Assembly: GCA_963707895.1 (NCBI GenBank)
Contig: CAVPRS010000002.1
Span: 434,001 to 498,000, forward strand
From: Fodinibacter sp963707895
GTDB taxonomy: Bacteria; Actinomycetota; Actinomycetes; Actinomycetales; Dermatophilaceae
Direction: 5' to 3'
Length of the DNA: 64,000 bases
The stretch's first letter is position 1, and the number at the start of each line of letters is the position of its first letter. Below the pieces are notes generated by a model. It saw only the letters and a list, made by a program, of their open reading frames with translations. It was not told the DNA's origin and did no database searches. The position numbers and the translations under genes are program-made. Below, piece after piece: positions 46,899 through 57,174 of this stretch.

Positions 46899-48278
46899 TC
46901 AGCCCTGCCGGGTGAGCACGACGTAGCCGTCGGTGCGCGCGGTCTCGACCCAGCCCCCACCGGCGAGCACCTCGGGCAGCAGGTCGTCCTGCACCACCGC
47001 GACGTCGACGTCAGCGGCTCCGGCGGGGACCCGCCCGTCGTGCAGGAAGTCGAGGAACTGCGCCTGCACCGTCGCGGGGGAACGCGTCGATCGGGTTCGC
47101 CGCCCACACCGTCAGGCCGGCCTGGGCGAGGGTCTCGGCCAGCGGCTCGTCGGCCAGCACCGGCCGACCGTCGGCGACGGCTCGAACCGTCTCGACCACG
47201 GCCGCCCCCGGCGGGCCGACCTGCTCGGCGCGGCGGTCCAGCTGCCAGGCGCACACGAGCACCGACACGAGCGCACCCGCACCGACGACCTGCCACCACC
47301 AGCGCGGCCGTGCCGCCGACGGCTCGACCGACGGCCCCGTCTCGACCGCAGCCCGGCTGCCGCCGGCGCGACGAACAGCACCATCCAGACGCCGTTGCGG
47401 GCCGTCATCAGCATGGCGACGACCAGCCCCGCCGTGGCCAGCCACTCCCACAGCGGCAGCCCGCGTCGCACGCACATCCCGACCAGCACTGCGGCCGCGA
47501 GCAGCATGGCGAGGTCGAGGGGGTCGCCCAGGTCGGGCGCCGCCCACAGGTCGGTTCCACGCGCCGCCGCCTCGTTGGTGAGCACCCCGACGTAGTAGGC
47601 AGGGGTGCCGAGCCCGGCGGAGGTGGCGAGGAGAGCCAGTGCCGCGGCCACCCCCACGAGCGCCCGCCGCACCAGCGAGCCGCCTCCCCGGGACGCGACG
47701 AGGAAGACCCCGAGTACCGCCATGCCGACGAGCACCCCGCCGTGCAGGTTGCCCCAGAGGGCGTAGAGGGGCACGAGCCACCACACGGCGCGCGAGGGCT
47801 CGGCGTGCTGGCGGCGCATGATCGCCACGGCCACCACGAACGGCAGCAACGACAGGTCCGGCAGCCTCGCGACCGCGAACGCCGTGGCGCAGCCGACCAC
47901 GACGAGGGCCACGACCGCGGTGGTGCGCACGTCGCCGCCCCCGAGCCGACGCGACTCCGCGACCACGACCGAGAGCGTCGCGGCGACCACGAGCAGGTGC
48001 AGTGCCGCCAGCCCGATCGGCCCGGCGGCGTGGACCAGCGAGAGCAGCACCTGGCCCACCGCGATCGGGTTGTGCCAGTCGGCCTGTGGCGCGCTGGCGA
48101 ACGGGATGCCGTGCGGCACCGCGCCGGTGTCGCGGATGACGTCCCCCATGGCGACGACCCACATCAGGTCGGAGCCGAGGATCGTCAGGCCGGCGAGGAG
48201 CGCGGTCCAGAGCGCCACCGAGAGCTCGGGAAGTGGGAACGGACGTCGCGCCGCCATGCCGTCCTCACTGTCTCGCAT
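46899..48278 (-). CDS. Polytopic membrane protein, GT-C-like (paralogue B), two or more frame breaks
   Basis: A roughly 460-residue relative of the gene at 45466, on the opposite strand. The N-terminus has helix VALWTALLAGLTILGSDLMWVVAMGDVIRD, in which the loop motif is G-S-D-L-M-W, followed by HGIPFASAPQADWHNPIAVGQVLLS. About ten helices follow. Breaks lie near 47360 and 47085, after which the C-terminal domain reads TVQAQFLDFLHDGRVPAGAADVDVAVV-type residues and ends YVVLTRQG. ATG 48278 is used; ATG 48256 is possible. The function is unknown; the motif D-x-x-W is altered compared with A and C. Confidence 0.65.
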
Positions 48279-48321
48279 CGCTTTTCCCAAGCCGGCTCGG
48301 GCCGTCGGGGGCTCGACCATA

Positions 48322-49927
48322 ATGCATCGGGTGAGCCGAGCCCCGGACGACGCTGACGAGAGCGGGCCGAGCCACCGGGAGCTGCAAGGAGCCCGCGCTT
48401 GGACCCCCGAGCCGGCACGAGGCGAGTCGGCTGGCCAAGGTCCTGGCCATCGTGCTGGCTTCCTCGTCGCTGAAGTCGGCCGCCCCGGTTCGCGATGCCG
48501 ACACCTTCTGGCACATCGCGTCCGGTCGACAGATCCGCGCGACTGGACGCTCATCGGCCCCGACCCCCTGTCCCCCTTCACGCTGAGCCCCTGGATCCGG
48601 CACGCATGGCTACGCGGACATCGCCTTCGGCGCTGCTCGACGACGCGGGAGGCCCCGAACTCCTCGCGGTCGCACTGCCCGCTCATGGTGGCGCTCGTCG
48701 TCACTGGTGACCTCTACGTGGTGCTGCGCCAGTTCGCCGGCGATCCTGCTCGCCCGCTGCTGCTCGGTCTCGCCTTCCTCACGATGAGCGGCAGCATTTC
48801 GCTGCGCCCGCAGGTGATCTCGTTCGCGGGGACGGCAGCCGTGACGGGCCTGTGGCTGGCTGTGGGCTCGCGGCGGCCGCGTTCCGTGGGTGGTCGTCCC
48901 GATCACCTGGGTCTGGGCGTGCTGCCACGGTCTCTGGATGGTGTCCCCGGTGATCGGCGCCGCCGTCGTGGTCGGGTCGATGCTCGACCGCAGGTCGCTC
49001 GACGGGCAGCGCCGCGGCCCGTCCTCATCGTCGGCGGCCAGCGCCCTCGCCGGCGCGCGTCACCCCGGTCGGGCCGGGGCTGCTCCTCGCGCCCCTGCAG
49101 GTCCGCGCGATCGCGCCGTTCATCCAGGAGTGGCAGCCGGACTCCGCTCACGAGCCTCCCCTGCTGCGCCGTGTGGGCCATCCTCATCATGGCCCTCGTC
49201 GCATGCGTGCGACTGCGGCGCCGGCCGCCCTTCGACCCACGTCGCTCTCCTCCCGCTGGCCCTGACTGCTCGGGCTGACGGCAGGGCGGACGGTGGGCAT
49301 CGCCGGCATCATCGCTGCCTGCACGGTGGCCGGCGCGCATCCAGGACGCGATGCCCATGGTTCGCGAGAGCTGGAACCGATCCGAGCTACTGCGCAACCC
49401 TGGGCGGCCGCGACGATCGGTGTGCGCTGGGTGCAGCGCTGATCCTGTCGCGCCCCACAGGCCGTCAGCGGGTACCCCCCGCACGCCCTTCCAGGCTCTC
49501 AGGGAGCCCCCGCGGGACCGTTGTGTGCACGGAGTACGAAGCGGGATCCTGGCTGCTGTGGATGCACCCGGGGCTCGTGCCCACCGTGGACGGTCGCACC
49601 GAGATCTACCCGCCGTCCCAGTTGAGGGCCGCGCGAGCGCTCGCCAACGGCAGCCCCGCAGCGGGCGGGTCGATCAGCGAGTCGAGTGGATGTCGATACG
49701 CCCTCGTCCGTACGGGCGGAGCATCCGCCCGGCTCCTCAGCGAGCGGAATCGGCTGCTCGAGGCCAACGGCGAACTGTCGCTGTACAGTTGGCCTCAGGT
49801 CGGGTGCAAGTTCACCGTGCTGACGTGCACACGTTCCGGCGCCGAGGCGCTCGCAATGCGGATACCCCGGGCGAGCCGTCGCGCAGGTTCGTGGCTGATG
49901 ACCGAGACTGCTCGTTGTGGGTGCTGA
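48322..49927 (+). CDS. Polytopic membrane protein, GT-C-like (paralogue C), heavily frame-broken
   Basis: Pieces in three frames add up to a third paralogue of about 530 residues. After ATG 48322 they are SRLAKVLAIVLASSSLKSAAPVRDADTFWHIASG, GDWTLIGPDPLSPFTLSPWIRHAW (shown by ends), LVVTGDLYVVLRQFAGDPARPLLLGLAFLTM, VVVPITWVWACCHGLWMVSPVIGAAVVVGSML, and the C-terminal YEAGSWLLWMHPGLVPTVDGRTEIYPPS. The D-A-D-T-F-W-H motif matches the GT-C-like loop of paralogue A. At least five indels are needed, so the gene is either badly sequenced or decayed. The end overlaps the next gene's GTG. Confidence 0.55.
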
Positions 49928-52121
49928 GACCGAGGTGCGTGGAATCGCGCGGCTCCGCTCCCGTCGGCGCGAGTTCGTGAGCGCCGCCATCGCGGCCCTC
50001 CTGGCGACCGTCGTCGGGGTCACCTCCTTGCGCCTCTGGGAGTGGCGACCGGGCATTCCACTCTCGATCGTCGGGGATTCGCCCCTAGTGCTGACCCAGA
50101 TCGACGACATCCTTCGCAATGGATGGTTCTGGAGCAACGGCGCCGATCGGCTTCCCGCTTGGGCCAGAACGCGTCCTTCTATCCTGAGCTCGACGTCATC
50201 CACATCTTCGGCGTCAAGCTGCTCGGGCTGTTCGGCGGTGGGGCCGCCACGGTCGGCACCGTCTACTTCGTCCTCGTGTACCCGCTTGTAGCGGTGACGA
50301 CCTACCTGCTCTGCCGTAGCGAGCGCTTGGGCCGGACGGCTTCGGTCGTGGTGGCCGTGCTGTTTCGCCGTCGCGCCTTACCACGCACAGCGCTTCCAGC
50401 ACTTCTGGCTGGCGGCCTACTGGACCGTGCCGATCGCCATGTGGCTCGTGCTCCTTGCGGCGAGAGGCAGGACGCCTGCGGACGGACAGGCCGACGCAGC
50501 CGGGGTCGGCTGCTGCTTTGGGTGCTCGCGCTCGCCATCGTCGGCCTCAGCGGCGCCTACTACTCGGGCTTCACCCTCATCCTGCTGGCGGCTGTTACAG
50601 TTCTGAGGGCGGGTGGAGGTCGCCCTGCGGGCTGGTGGCGTGGAGGGCTGGCCTCGATCGCCGGGGTCGGTCTCGTCGCGGCACTGCCGCTCGTCGCTGC
50701 ACGGATCGGCATGTCCGGGACCCCGCTCACGGGTCCGCGTCCAGCGTCGCGCAACCCACTGGAGTCAGAGCGGTACGCCGGTCGCATCATCGACCTCGTG
50801 CTGCCCTGGGAAGGACATCGCCTGACGCCGCTGGCAGACCTCACCAACCTCTACCAGGCGGCTGGCCGACCGGTGTTCGAGACCGTGGCGCTCGGTGTCG
50901 TCGGGCCTCTGCGGAGTCACGGCCCTCCTCCTCATCGGCTTACGATCGCTCGCGATCTCGAGACCGGTTCCCACCAGACTGCGTCTTTGGGCGGCCCTGC
51001 TCATCGTGGCTGGGCTCTTCTTCACGGCCGGCGGTCTGGGAAGCGTCGTGGCGCTCCTCGCCACACCCCAGCTACGAACCTGGTCACGGCTGTCACTGTT
51101 CATCCTGCTCCTCGGCCTGTTGGCGGTCGGGCACTGGCTCAGCCGCCCTCGCCCCGATGGGTGGCCATCGCCCTTCCGGCAGTCGTCCTCGTCGTTGGTG
51201 TTCTCGACCAGACCAACCCCGGCACGGCACCCCACTACGCAGAGATCCGTGCCCGTATGGACGGCATCACCGCCTACACGCACGCGCTGGAGGATGCGAC
51301 TCAAAGGCCAGGGTGCGGCGTCCTCCAGCTGCCCGTGATGCGTTTCCCCGAGGGCAACCTGCCCCAGGGCTACGACATCAACGCCCAGCTCCTCCAGCAC
51401 CTGACGACCGACCAGCTTGCCGTGGAGCCATGGAGGAATGAGCGGTACCCAGGCCGGGGACTGGTCGCTCGGCCTGGACCTCAGAGGACCCTGACCGGCT
51501 CCTGCGTGAACTACGGTCGGCCGGGTTCTGCGCCATCGAAGTCGACACGGCAGGAGTGCCCGCGGACAATGCGGCTGTTGCCTCGCTCACCACCCCCTTG
51601 GGCGACCCGGTGGCGGAGTCGGCCGACGGACGGCTCAAGCTTGGTCGCTCGGATCCGTTCCCCCCGGGTCGGCGGCCGACCGGGCCCGACTGCTCGAACC
51701 GGTACTCGTGGGGTGTCGTCCGGCGGGATCGCGATGAACGGCGATCGAGTCCATCAGGACGTCGGCCCCCTGACGTCGTTCTTCACCGAGAACCTGTCGA
51801 CGAGTCCGACTGGCCCGATAACAGTCTCCGTCGACGCCACAGCTCTCGGCGCGCCCGAGCGGGAGGTCATCGTCCGGGACGGCGAAAAGATCTCTCGTTC
51901 GCACGACGATCTCCGAGAACACTCCTACGAAGCTGACCTTTGACGTGGACGCACCGGCGGGATACCACACACTAGACGTCAGCGTCTCAGGTGAACCCAT
52001 GAGGGACGAGAACGACACCAGCGTCTCCGCGCGATTCGAGAATCTCGAGGCAACCTCCCGCGGCTCCGTTCGCGTAGCGAGCCTGCATGACCAAGCGCGC
52101 TCTCAGCTCGTCCTGCCGTGA
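49917..52121 (+). CDS. Large polytopic membrane protein, GT-C/YfhO-like, heavily frame-broken
   Basis: A membrane protein of about 730 residues. GTG 49917 opens GAETEVRGIARLRSRRREFVSAAIAALLATVVG and PLSIVGDSPLVLTQIDDILRNGWFWSN. Later pieces include QNASFYPELDVIHIFGVKLLGLFGGG, GLSGAYYSGFTLILLAAVTVL and DLVLPWEGHRLTPLADLTNLYQ. The C-terminal soluble part reads LTSFFTENLSTSPTGPITV and, in the last frame, SENTPTKLTFDVDAPAGYHTLDVSV to TGA 52119-52121. The G-D-x-x-x-x-x loop followed by N-P-R-x-G-x-P-like residues recalls GT-C enzymes that use polyprenyl-phosphate sugars. At least six indels; function inferred only from shape. Confidence 0.55.
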
Positions 52122-52128
52122 CGGCCGC

Positions 52129-53961
52129 TCAGGCGCATGCCCAGTCGCCGAAGGCGGTGCGTGGTCGTAGCACCTCCACATCGGCTTTGAGCCAGATCAT
52201 CGGCGTCTGGGGTCGCGCGAGCTTCGCCACTACGTCGTAGTATGCGCCTCGTCGAACCCGTACGGGAAAGTAAGACAAGGCCCAGATCACGGTCATCACC
52301 TGGCGATCGCAGAACCACTGCAGAGGCGCGATTGTGACACGTGGACCTCGTTCAAGAGCCAGTTCGGCGGCGTCGTCTGCAGTCGGGAACGTGGTGAAGA
52401 AGAACGCTCGACCCAGAGGTCGCCGACCGACTGGGCACCGACAGCCGGGCGAGGTTCCGTGAGGTTCATCGTGGGGGTTGAGGCAGAGATGCCGAGCTGT
52501 CCCCGGCTTCGCGATCTTCGCATCGTTGGCGCCCATTTCATGGGCAGGAGCAGCGTGCGGCCCCCGAACTGAGCGGGCGTGTGTGACGTGTAGACTCGGG
52601 TCCGGCCGCCGATCCCGGCGAAGGAAGACATGGACCACGCGGCCGCTGCCGCTAGGCAGGCGCCAGTGACGATTTACCTTCGACCAACGGGCTGCCCAGC
52701 CCGCCCATGGGCAAGGTCGAGGAGTACCAGGCAAGCGAGGGCCGAAGGCGAAGGCGGCATGCCCGATCTCGCCAGAGAATGGCTGGTTGGTGCCGAATGA
52801 TAGACGTAGGGTAGAGCCAACAGCATGAGCACCGTCATCGCCAACGGTTCTCGTCTTCGCAAGGAGCGAAGGAAGGCTCGCCGTTCGGCTGCGATCAGCA
52901 GGACGACCCCGAGTGCGATCGAAAAAAAATCGCTACCGCCTGATCGCCCATCGATGTCTGCGCGAGGAGGGATGCGAGCAACGATGCTGTGACTCCCGCA
53001 ACCGCGAGGGCCGAGACAACCACGGCCAAGGCGACGATGGATGCCCCACGGCTCTCCTGCTGCTTTGTCACGAACAGGCCCACCACGGCCAGGCCTAGCA
53101 GCGGTAGACCGACGACCACCCCCGCGATGGGCTGGGCCGTGAAGCCAAACAGGCCAGCCACGGAAGGGTACGCACCTGCCGCCCGGACCAGCCGAGTCCG
53201 CCAGCCACATACCGGAAGGCCTCAACCGGGGTCATGCCGCACACCGCCAACACCAGGCCTGCGGACACTGCTCCAGCAGCGACCCACGCGATCACCATCC
53301 GCCTTGAGAGCACGCGCATCAGCCAGCCGGCCGCAGGAACCGCCACCATCAAGGCGACGCCGCTGCTCGGCTTCCCCACGGCAGTCAGCACCGTTCCCAA
53401 CCCTGCCACGGCGCCCCCGACCATCGGCGATTTCTGAGCCCGAAGTAGCCCAAGAGAAACAACGGCGAGGCCCAACAGCGCCAAGACGCGGTACCCGGGT
53501 ATCCGCGGCGTGAAGGCGAAGGCCGTGGTCGCTATCCCCACGATAGGGATCACGACGGCGAGCCTGGCGGTCCACCGCATGGCGGGCATACCGTGCTGCG
53601 CGGTCACCCGCAGAGCGGTGTCGCTGAGAACTGCGACCGACGCGAAGAGCGCGACCATTCCCAGGATACGGAAGGTGGCGACATCATCGCCCAGCACCCC
53701 GAACAGTGGGTGAAGTAGAGGGCCGATCAGAAATGGTTCGCCGATCGCCATCGTCGAACTTGGGTCGCGAATGATGGAGAGCAGATAGCTCTCGTCACCC
53801 AAGTCGACTCCCCGACCAGCGAATCCGAGGGTGAGCGCCAGCAACACGGCGGCGCACGCGACCGGACAGAGCATCGCGATGGCCGTATATCGGCGCGCGA
53901 GGGCCCGGTCTGCCGTGCCCGCCGGCCGCTCAGTCGTCGTAAGCACCACGTGGCCACGCAT
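52129..53961 (-). CDS. Polytopic membrane protein, paralogue of 59120-60901 gene, frame-broken
   Basis: A roughly 605-residue protein. The N-terminal helix AIAMLCPVACAAVLLALTLGFAG is followed by GVDLGDESYLLSIIRDPSSTMAIGEPF, which matches LDFVDESYFLSLIADPGANRDNGEVF of the intact gene at 59120. Further helices continue in three frames, joined near 53130, inside a run of eight T on the coding strand (52922-52929), and near 52700. The C-terminal domain has RPLGRAFFFTTFPTADDAAE and DVEVLRPRTAFGDWACA, again like the paralogue. The start is at or near 53961 or 53946, overlapping the acetyltransferase stop. Probably a GT-C-type glycan enzyme; substrate unknown. Confidence 0.62.
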
Positions 53962-54715
53962 GAATCGTGGTGAATGCGGAGATCGGGCGAAAACCGAAGG
54001 AGGCCCACGCCGACTGAACGGCGGAGTTCGCCGCTTGGGTAGAGATGACAAGCCGCTCGGCTCCAAGCTTCGACGCCTCGGAAAGCAGCCCCTGAAGCAG
54101 GGCCCGGTAATGCCCCGACTTGCGTTGACGGGTGACAGTACCCGCCAGTTCGACCTCCAGACTCCCGTCGGCCAACACGAGGGTCGTCGCCAGAGACATC
54201 ACTTCGCCGCCCTGGACCAGGGCAAAGCACCTCGCCGGGGACTCGGCCGCTGCCCTGCTGCCCCACTCGACATACCCTGCAAGGACGTCGTCCGCGTCGA
54301 ACTGAGAGCTGGCGGAGTAGTGATTGGGGTAGTTCTCGAAGACATCCCTCACGAGCTCAGGCCATTGCGTGGTGAGGGCCGGTTCGTTCGCCAGGGACAC
54401 AAAACCGAGGGGTGAACCGATGGCCCCGATGGTTGGTGCGCTCCAGTAGACCAAGGTGTCCGCCGGGTACAGGACCCAGCCCATTTCTGAAAGCCTCTGG
54501 CCCACACCGGTCATACGCGCTGGCCACCTGATGATTGCAACCTTGGGATCGAGTCGGGACACATGCCGAGCGATCTCCTGAGCGGCATGGCAGGCGCTGC
54601 CGTCCCCTTCGCCTTCGCGGACCGTGATGCGAGCTGTCCCCAAGCCGAATCGGGCAGTGTCGTAGGGACTCAGCCCTGCTGTGATACCACGGCCGCGCAG
54701 GTCATCCCAGCTCAT
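53930..54715 (-). CDS. GNAT acetyltransferase (WecD/RffC-like)
   Basis: A 261-residue protein from ATG 54715, which overlaps the aminotransferase stop (ATGA). The first part (CHAAQEIARHVSRLDPKVAIIRWPARMTGVGQRLSEMGW) resembles the N-terminal module of WecD. The C-terminal GNAT fold has LVQGGEVMSLATTLVLADGSLEVELAGTVTRQRKSGHYRALLQGLLSEA with the acetyl-CoA loop in TRQRKSGHYRALLQ, and ends NSAVQSAWASFGFRPISAFTTIHAW. Next to an RffA-type aminotransferase it likely N-acetylates the 4-amino sugar nucleotide (dTDP-Fuc4N to dTDP-Fuc4NAc). The frame is intact. Confidence 0.77.
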   Translation of the reverse strand: MSWDDLRGRGITAGLSPYDTARFGLGTARITVREGEGDGSACHAAQEIARHVSRLDPKVAIIRWPARMTGVGQRLSEMGWVLYPADTLVYWSAPTIGAIGSPLGFVSLANEPALTTQWPELVRDVFENYPNHYSASSQFDADDVLAGYVEWGSRAAAESPARCFALVQGGEVMSLATTLVLADGSLEVELAGTVTRQRKSGHYRALLQGLLSEASKLGAERLVISTQAANSAVQSAWASFGFRPISAFTTIHAWPRGAYDD

Positions 54716-55884
54716 CGACCCGGCCGGAAGCGGCAAACGGTCGTCACAACGCGCTCCACTTCCTCCTGTGATAAACCCGGATGAAGCGGGAGCCTGACGA
54801 TCCGCGAGGCTCGATCGGCCGTGACATCACACGGCGCAGGTGTGCGGCCGAGACGACGACCAGCGGGCGAGCTGTCGAGCGGCTGGTAGTGGAACACAGC
54901 GGAGATCTCGCGCTCGCCGAGGAACTTGATCAATCCTGCCTGGTCCCTTGCTTCCGGCATCATGAGGTAGAAAACGTGCGCCGGATGGTCACAGCCGGAG
55001 GGTACGTACATGCTCTCGACGCCATGGCGTGCGCACCAGTGAGCGAGTTGAGTGGCGTAGGAAGTCCAGATCTCACGGCGACGTCGTTGCATCGATGCGA
55101 AGGCACTCACCTGTGCCAGCAGTAGCGCGGCATCGAGCTCGCTCGGGAGATAAGACGACCCAACGTCCTGCCACGTGTACTTGTTGACGGCGCGACGAAG
55201 GACTCGGCGCGATCAGTGCCCTTCTCACGGACGATCTCGAGCCCGCTCAGCGAACCGGGCATCGTCGATGAGGAGCGCGCCACCTTCCCCCGACGTGATG
55301 TTCTTCGTGTCGTGGAAGCTCTGCGCGCCAAAGGCGCCGAAGGTTCCCAGGTGGCGACCTTGCCAGTACGCATCCATGCCATGGGCGTTGTCCTCGACCA
55401 CCGCGACGCCCAAGGGTTCCGTCAAACGGAGTAGGTCATCGATGTCGGCGGCAACCCCGCCGTAGTGCACGACGAAAACAGCTCGCGTCCGCTCCGTTAG
55501 CGCGGCGGCCACGCCCCGCACGTCCAGGTTCAGCGTGTCCGGCCTGATGTCGACGAAGACCGGCGTGGCTCCCCGGAGCGCGATGGCCGTCGCCGTCGAC
55601 GTGAACGTGAAACTAGGGCAGATCACCTCGTCGCCGGGTCGCAAGTCCAGGAGGATCGCGGCAAGCTTCCAGGGCGCGTCAGTCCCAGACGTGGTTAGCA
55701 GTGCGTTGCCAGTCCCCGTGAAGGAACGTACCCACTCGGTGGCACGGTGGGTGAATGCTCCATCGCCGTGCCACATCGGTGATTCGAGCACCTGCCCCAG
55801 AAGCTGCGCCTCGAGCCCGGTCCGGAATGGCGCGGTGAACCGGATCGGAGTGACGGTACGTGTGCCGGCTCGTGCGCGGGTCAC
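54712..55884 (-). CDS. wecE: dTDP-4-amino-4,6-dideoxygalactose transaminase (RffA/WecE-like), frame-broken
   Basis: A DegT/DnrJ/EryC1-family PLP aminotransferase of about 390 residues, which aminates dTDP-4-keto-6-deoxyglucose at C4. The N-terminal part has LTTSGTDAPWKLAAILLDLRPGDEVICPSFTFTSTATAI (shown by its ends), VAVVEDNAHGMDA, and the PLP lysine near residue 194 in SFHDTKNITSGEGGA. The reading then shifts near 55240 (EIVREKGTDRAESF) and 55160. It ends in the frame with ARHGVESMYVPSGCDHPAHVFYLMM and DRASRIVRLPLHPGLSQEEVERV. GTG 55884 overlaps the GT2 stop. Sequence motifs fit RffA better than ArnB or PseC. Confidence 0.83.
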
Positions 55885-56929
55885 CGCTCGGCCGCCTTGA
55901 GGTTATGCGGCTCCGCGGGCCTTGCATCAGCAGCGTCGGAACGATCTCCGATGTCGCGCAGAAACTGCGCCGTGGGTAGAGGCTGGCCGAACTCGGAGGG
56001 CCTGACGACGTACGCCGGTCGTTGCATTGATCGAACGTGGAGGCGCCCGATGTACTCACCGATGATGCCGAGTGACAGCATGACGGTGCCTGCGACGAGG
56101 CCCAACATTGCGATGGTCGTGGTGAAACCTGCTACCTGTACACGTCCCATCCAGTACATGACCAGGACGGTGATGAGAGCAAGGAGCCCGAACCCAGAGA
56201 CGACCAGGCCCAACAGCGTTACGAGCCGCAACGGCAGGACGCTGTAGCCCGTGGCCATGTTCGCTGCATGCAGCATCAGACGCGTCACGGAGTAGTTCGA
56301 GCGACCCACCTGTCGCAGATCCATCTCCACAGGCGCACGTCGCACCGAGGTGGTCACCCACGACAGCACCACGTCGAGGGAGACGAAAGGATCCGTGACG
56401 TGTCCAAAGCCCTCTCGCAGGTCTGTGCGGAAGGCTCGAAAGGCACTGACATCGCGCGCATTGGGAACGCCGGCCAAAGCCAATGCAGATTTGATGGATC
56501 GCGAGGCAAGGGATCGCACCACGCCGTGCTCCTCTTCGACCGGCACGCCGTAGACGAGGTCAACAGAAGCGTCACTGAGTGGAGCAAGCAGCGTGGGAAT
56601 CTCTTCAGGTCGGTGCTGAAGGTCGTCATCCATGGTCACTGTCACGCCGAAGCGGGCGCGCGCCACACCAGCCAGCAGCGCATTGTGCTGTCCGTAATTA
56701 CGCCGCAGCCTTACGACTCTCACTTTGTCGGCCGCGTAGCGGGCCGCCTGCTCGCGCGCCACCGCTGCAGTGTCGTCCGGCGACCCATCGACGACCAGGA
56801 TCACTTCGTGCGTCGGGGTGATGCGCCCGAGCGTCGCGATCAGGCGTGCGACGAGGTCGGGGAGCGTGTCGCGTGACCTGTAGCAAGGGATCACGCAACT
56901 GTGACCCCATCCGCGTGCACCGACGCCAT
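55881..56929 (-). CDS. GT2 polyprenyl-phosphate glycosyltransferase (DPM1/GtrB/ArnC-like)
   Basis: A roughly 350-residue inverting GT-A glycosyltransferase that moves a sugar from a nucleotide to polyprenyl phosphate. The catalytic core has VIPCYRSRDTL, VILVVDGSPDDT, RLRRNYGQHNALLAGVARA and the metal-binding VTMDDDLQHRPEEI. Two C-terminal membrane helices follow (LRLVTLLGLVVSGFGLLALITVLVMYWM and IAMLGLVAGTVMLSLGIIGEYIGRLHVRS, the latter with the family's G-E-Y-x-G-R-x-x). The clean frame starts at GTG 56894. The natural start is probably ATG 56929 (MASVHADGVTVA), with one base missing near 56895. First gene of a coupled four-gene unit. Confidence 0.88.
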
Positions 56930-57174
56930 TGCGTTCACGACTCCATCCGGATGGTGAGGAAAGCAGTGCGCGAGGAAGAGGGTGTGGAATCCGTCCACCA
57001 CGTCAATCACGCCCTTCCCCGTGCCGCGGACATCCGAGTGTTCTCCGCGCCGCCACCGTACGACGTGCCGTCCCATGGACGGAAGGCGCCGATTCGCTAT
57101 CTAGCCGTTCGGGGGACCCAACGAAGTCCGTTCGGCCTGTCGTCCGCCGGGTCGACGGACCGGCAGCGTCTCTG

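Noticed and set aside
56930..57174. A minus-strand frame (56891-57076) reading GKGVIDVVDGFHTLFLAHCF as a separate small gene
   Set aside because: No start signal or family match; its last residues probably belong to the shifted N-terminus of the GT2. The remaining spacer shows nothing further.
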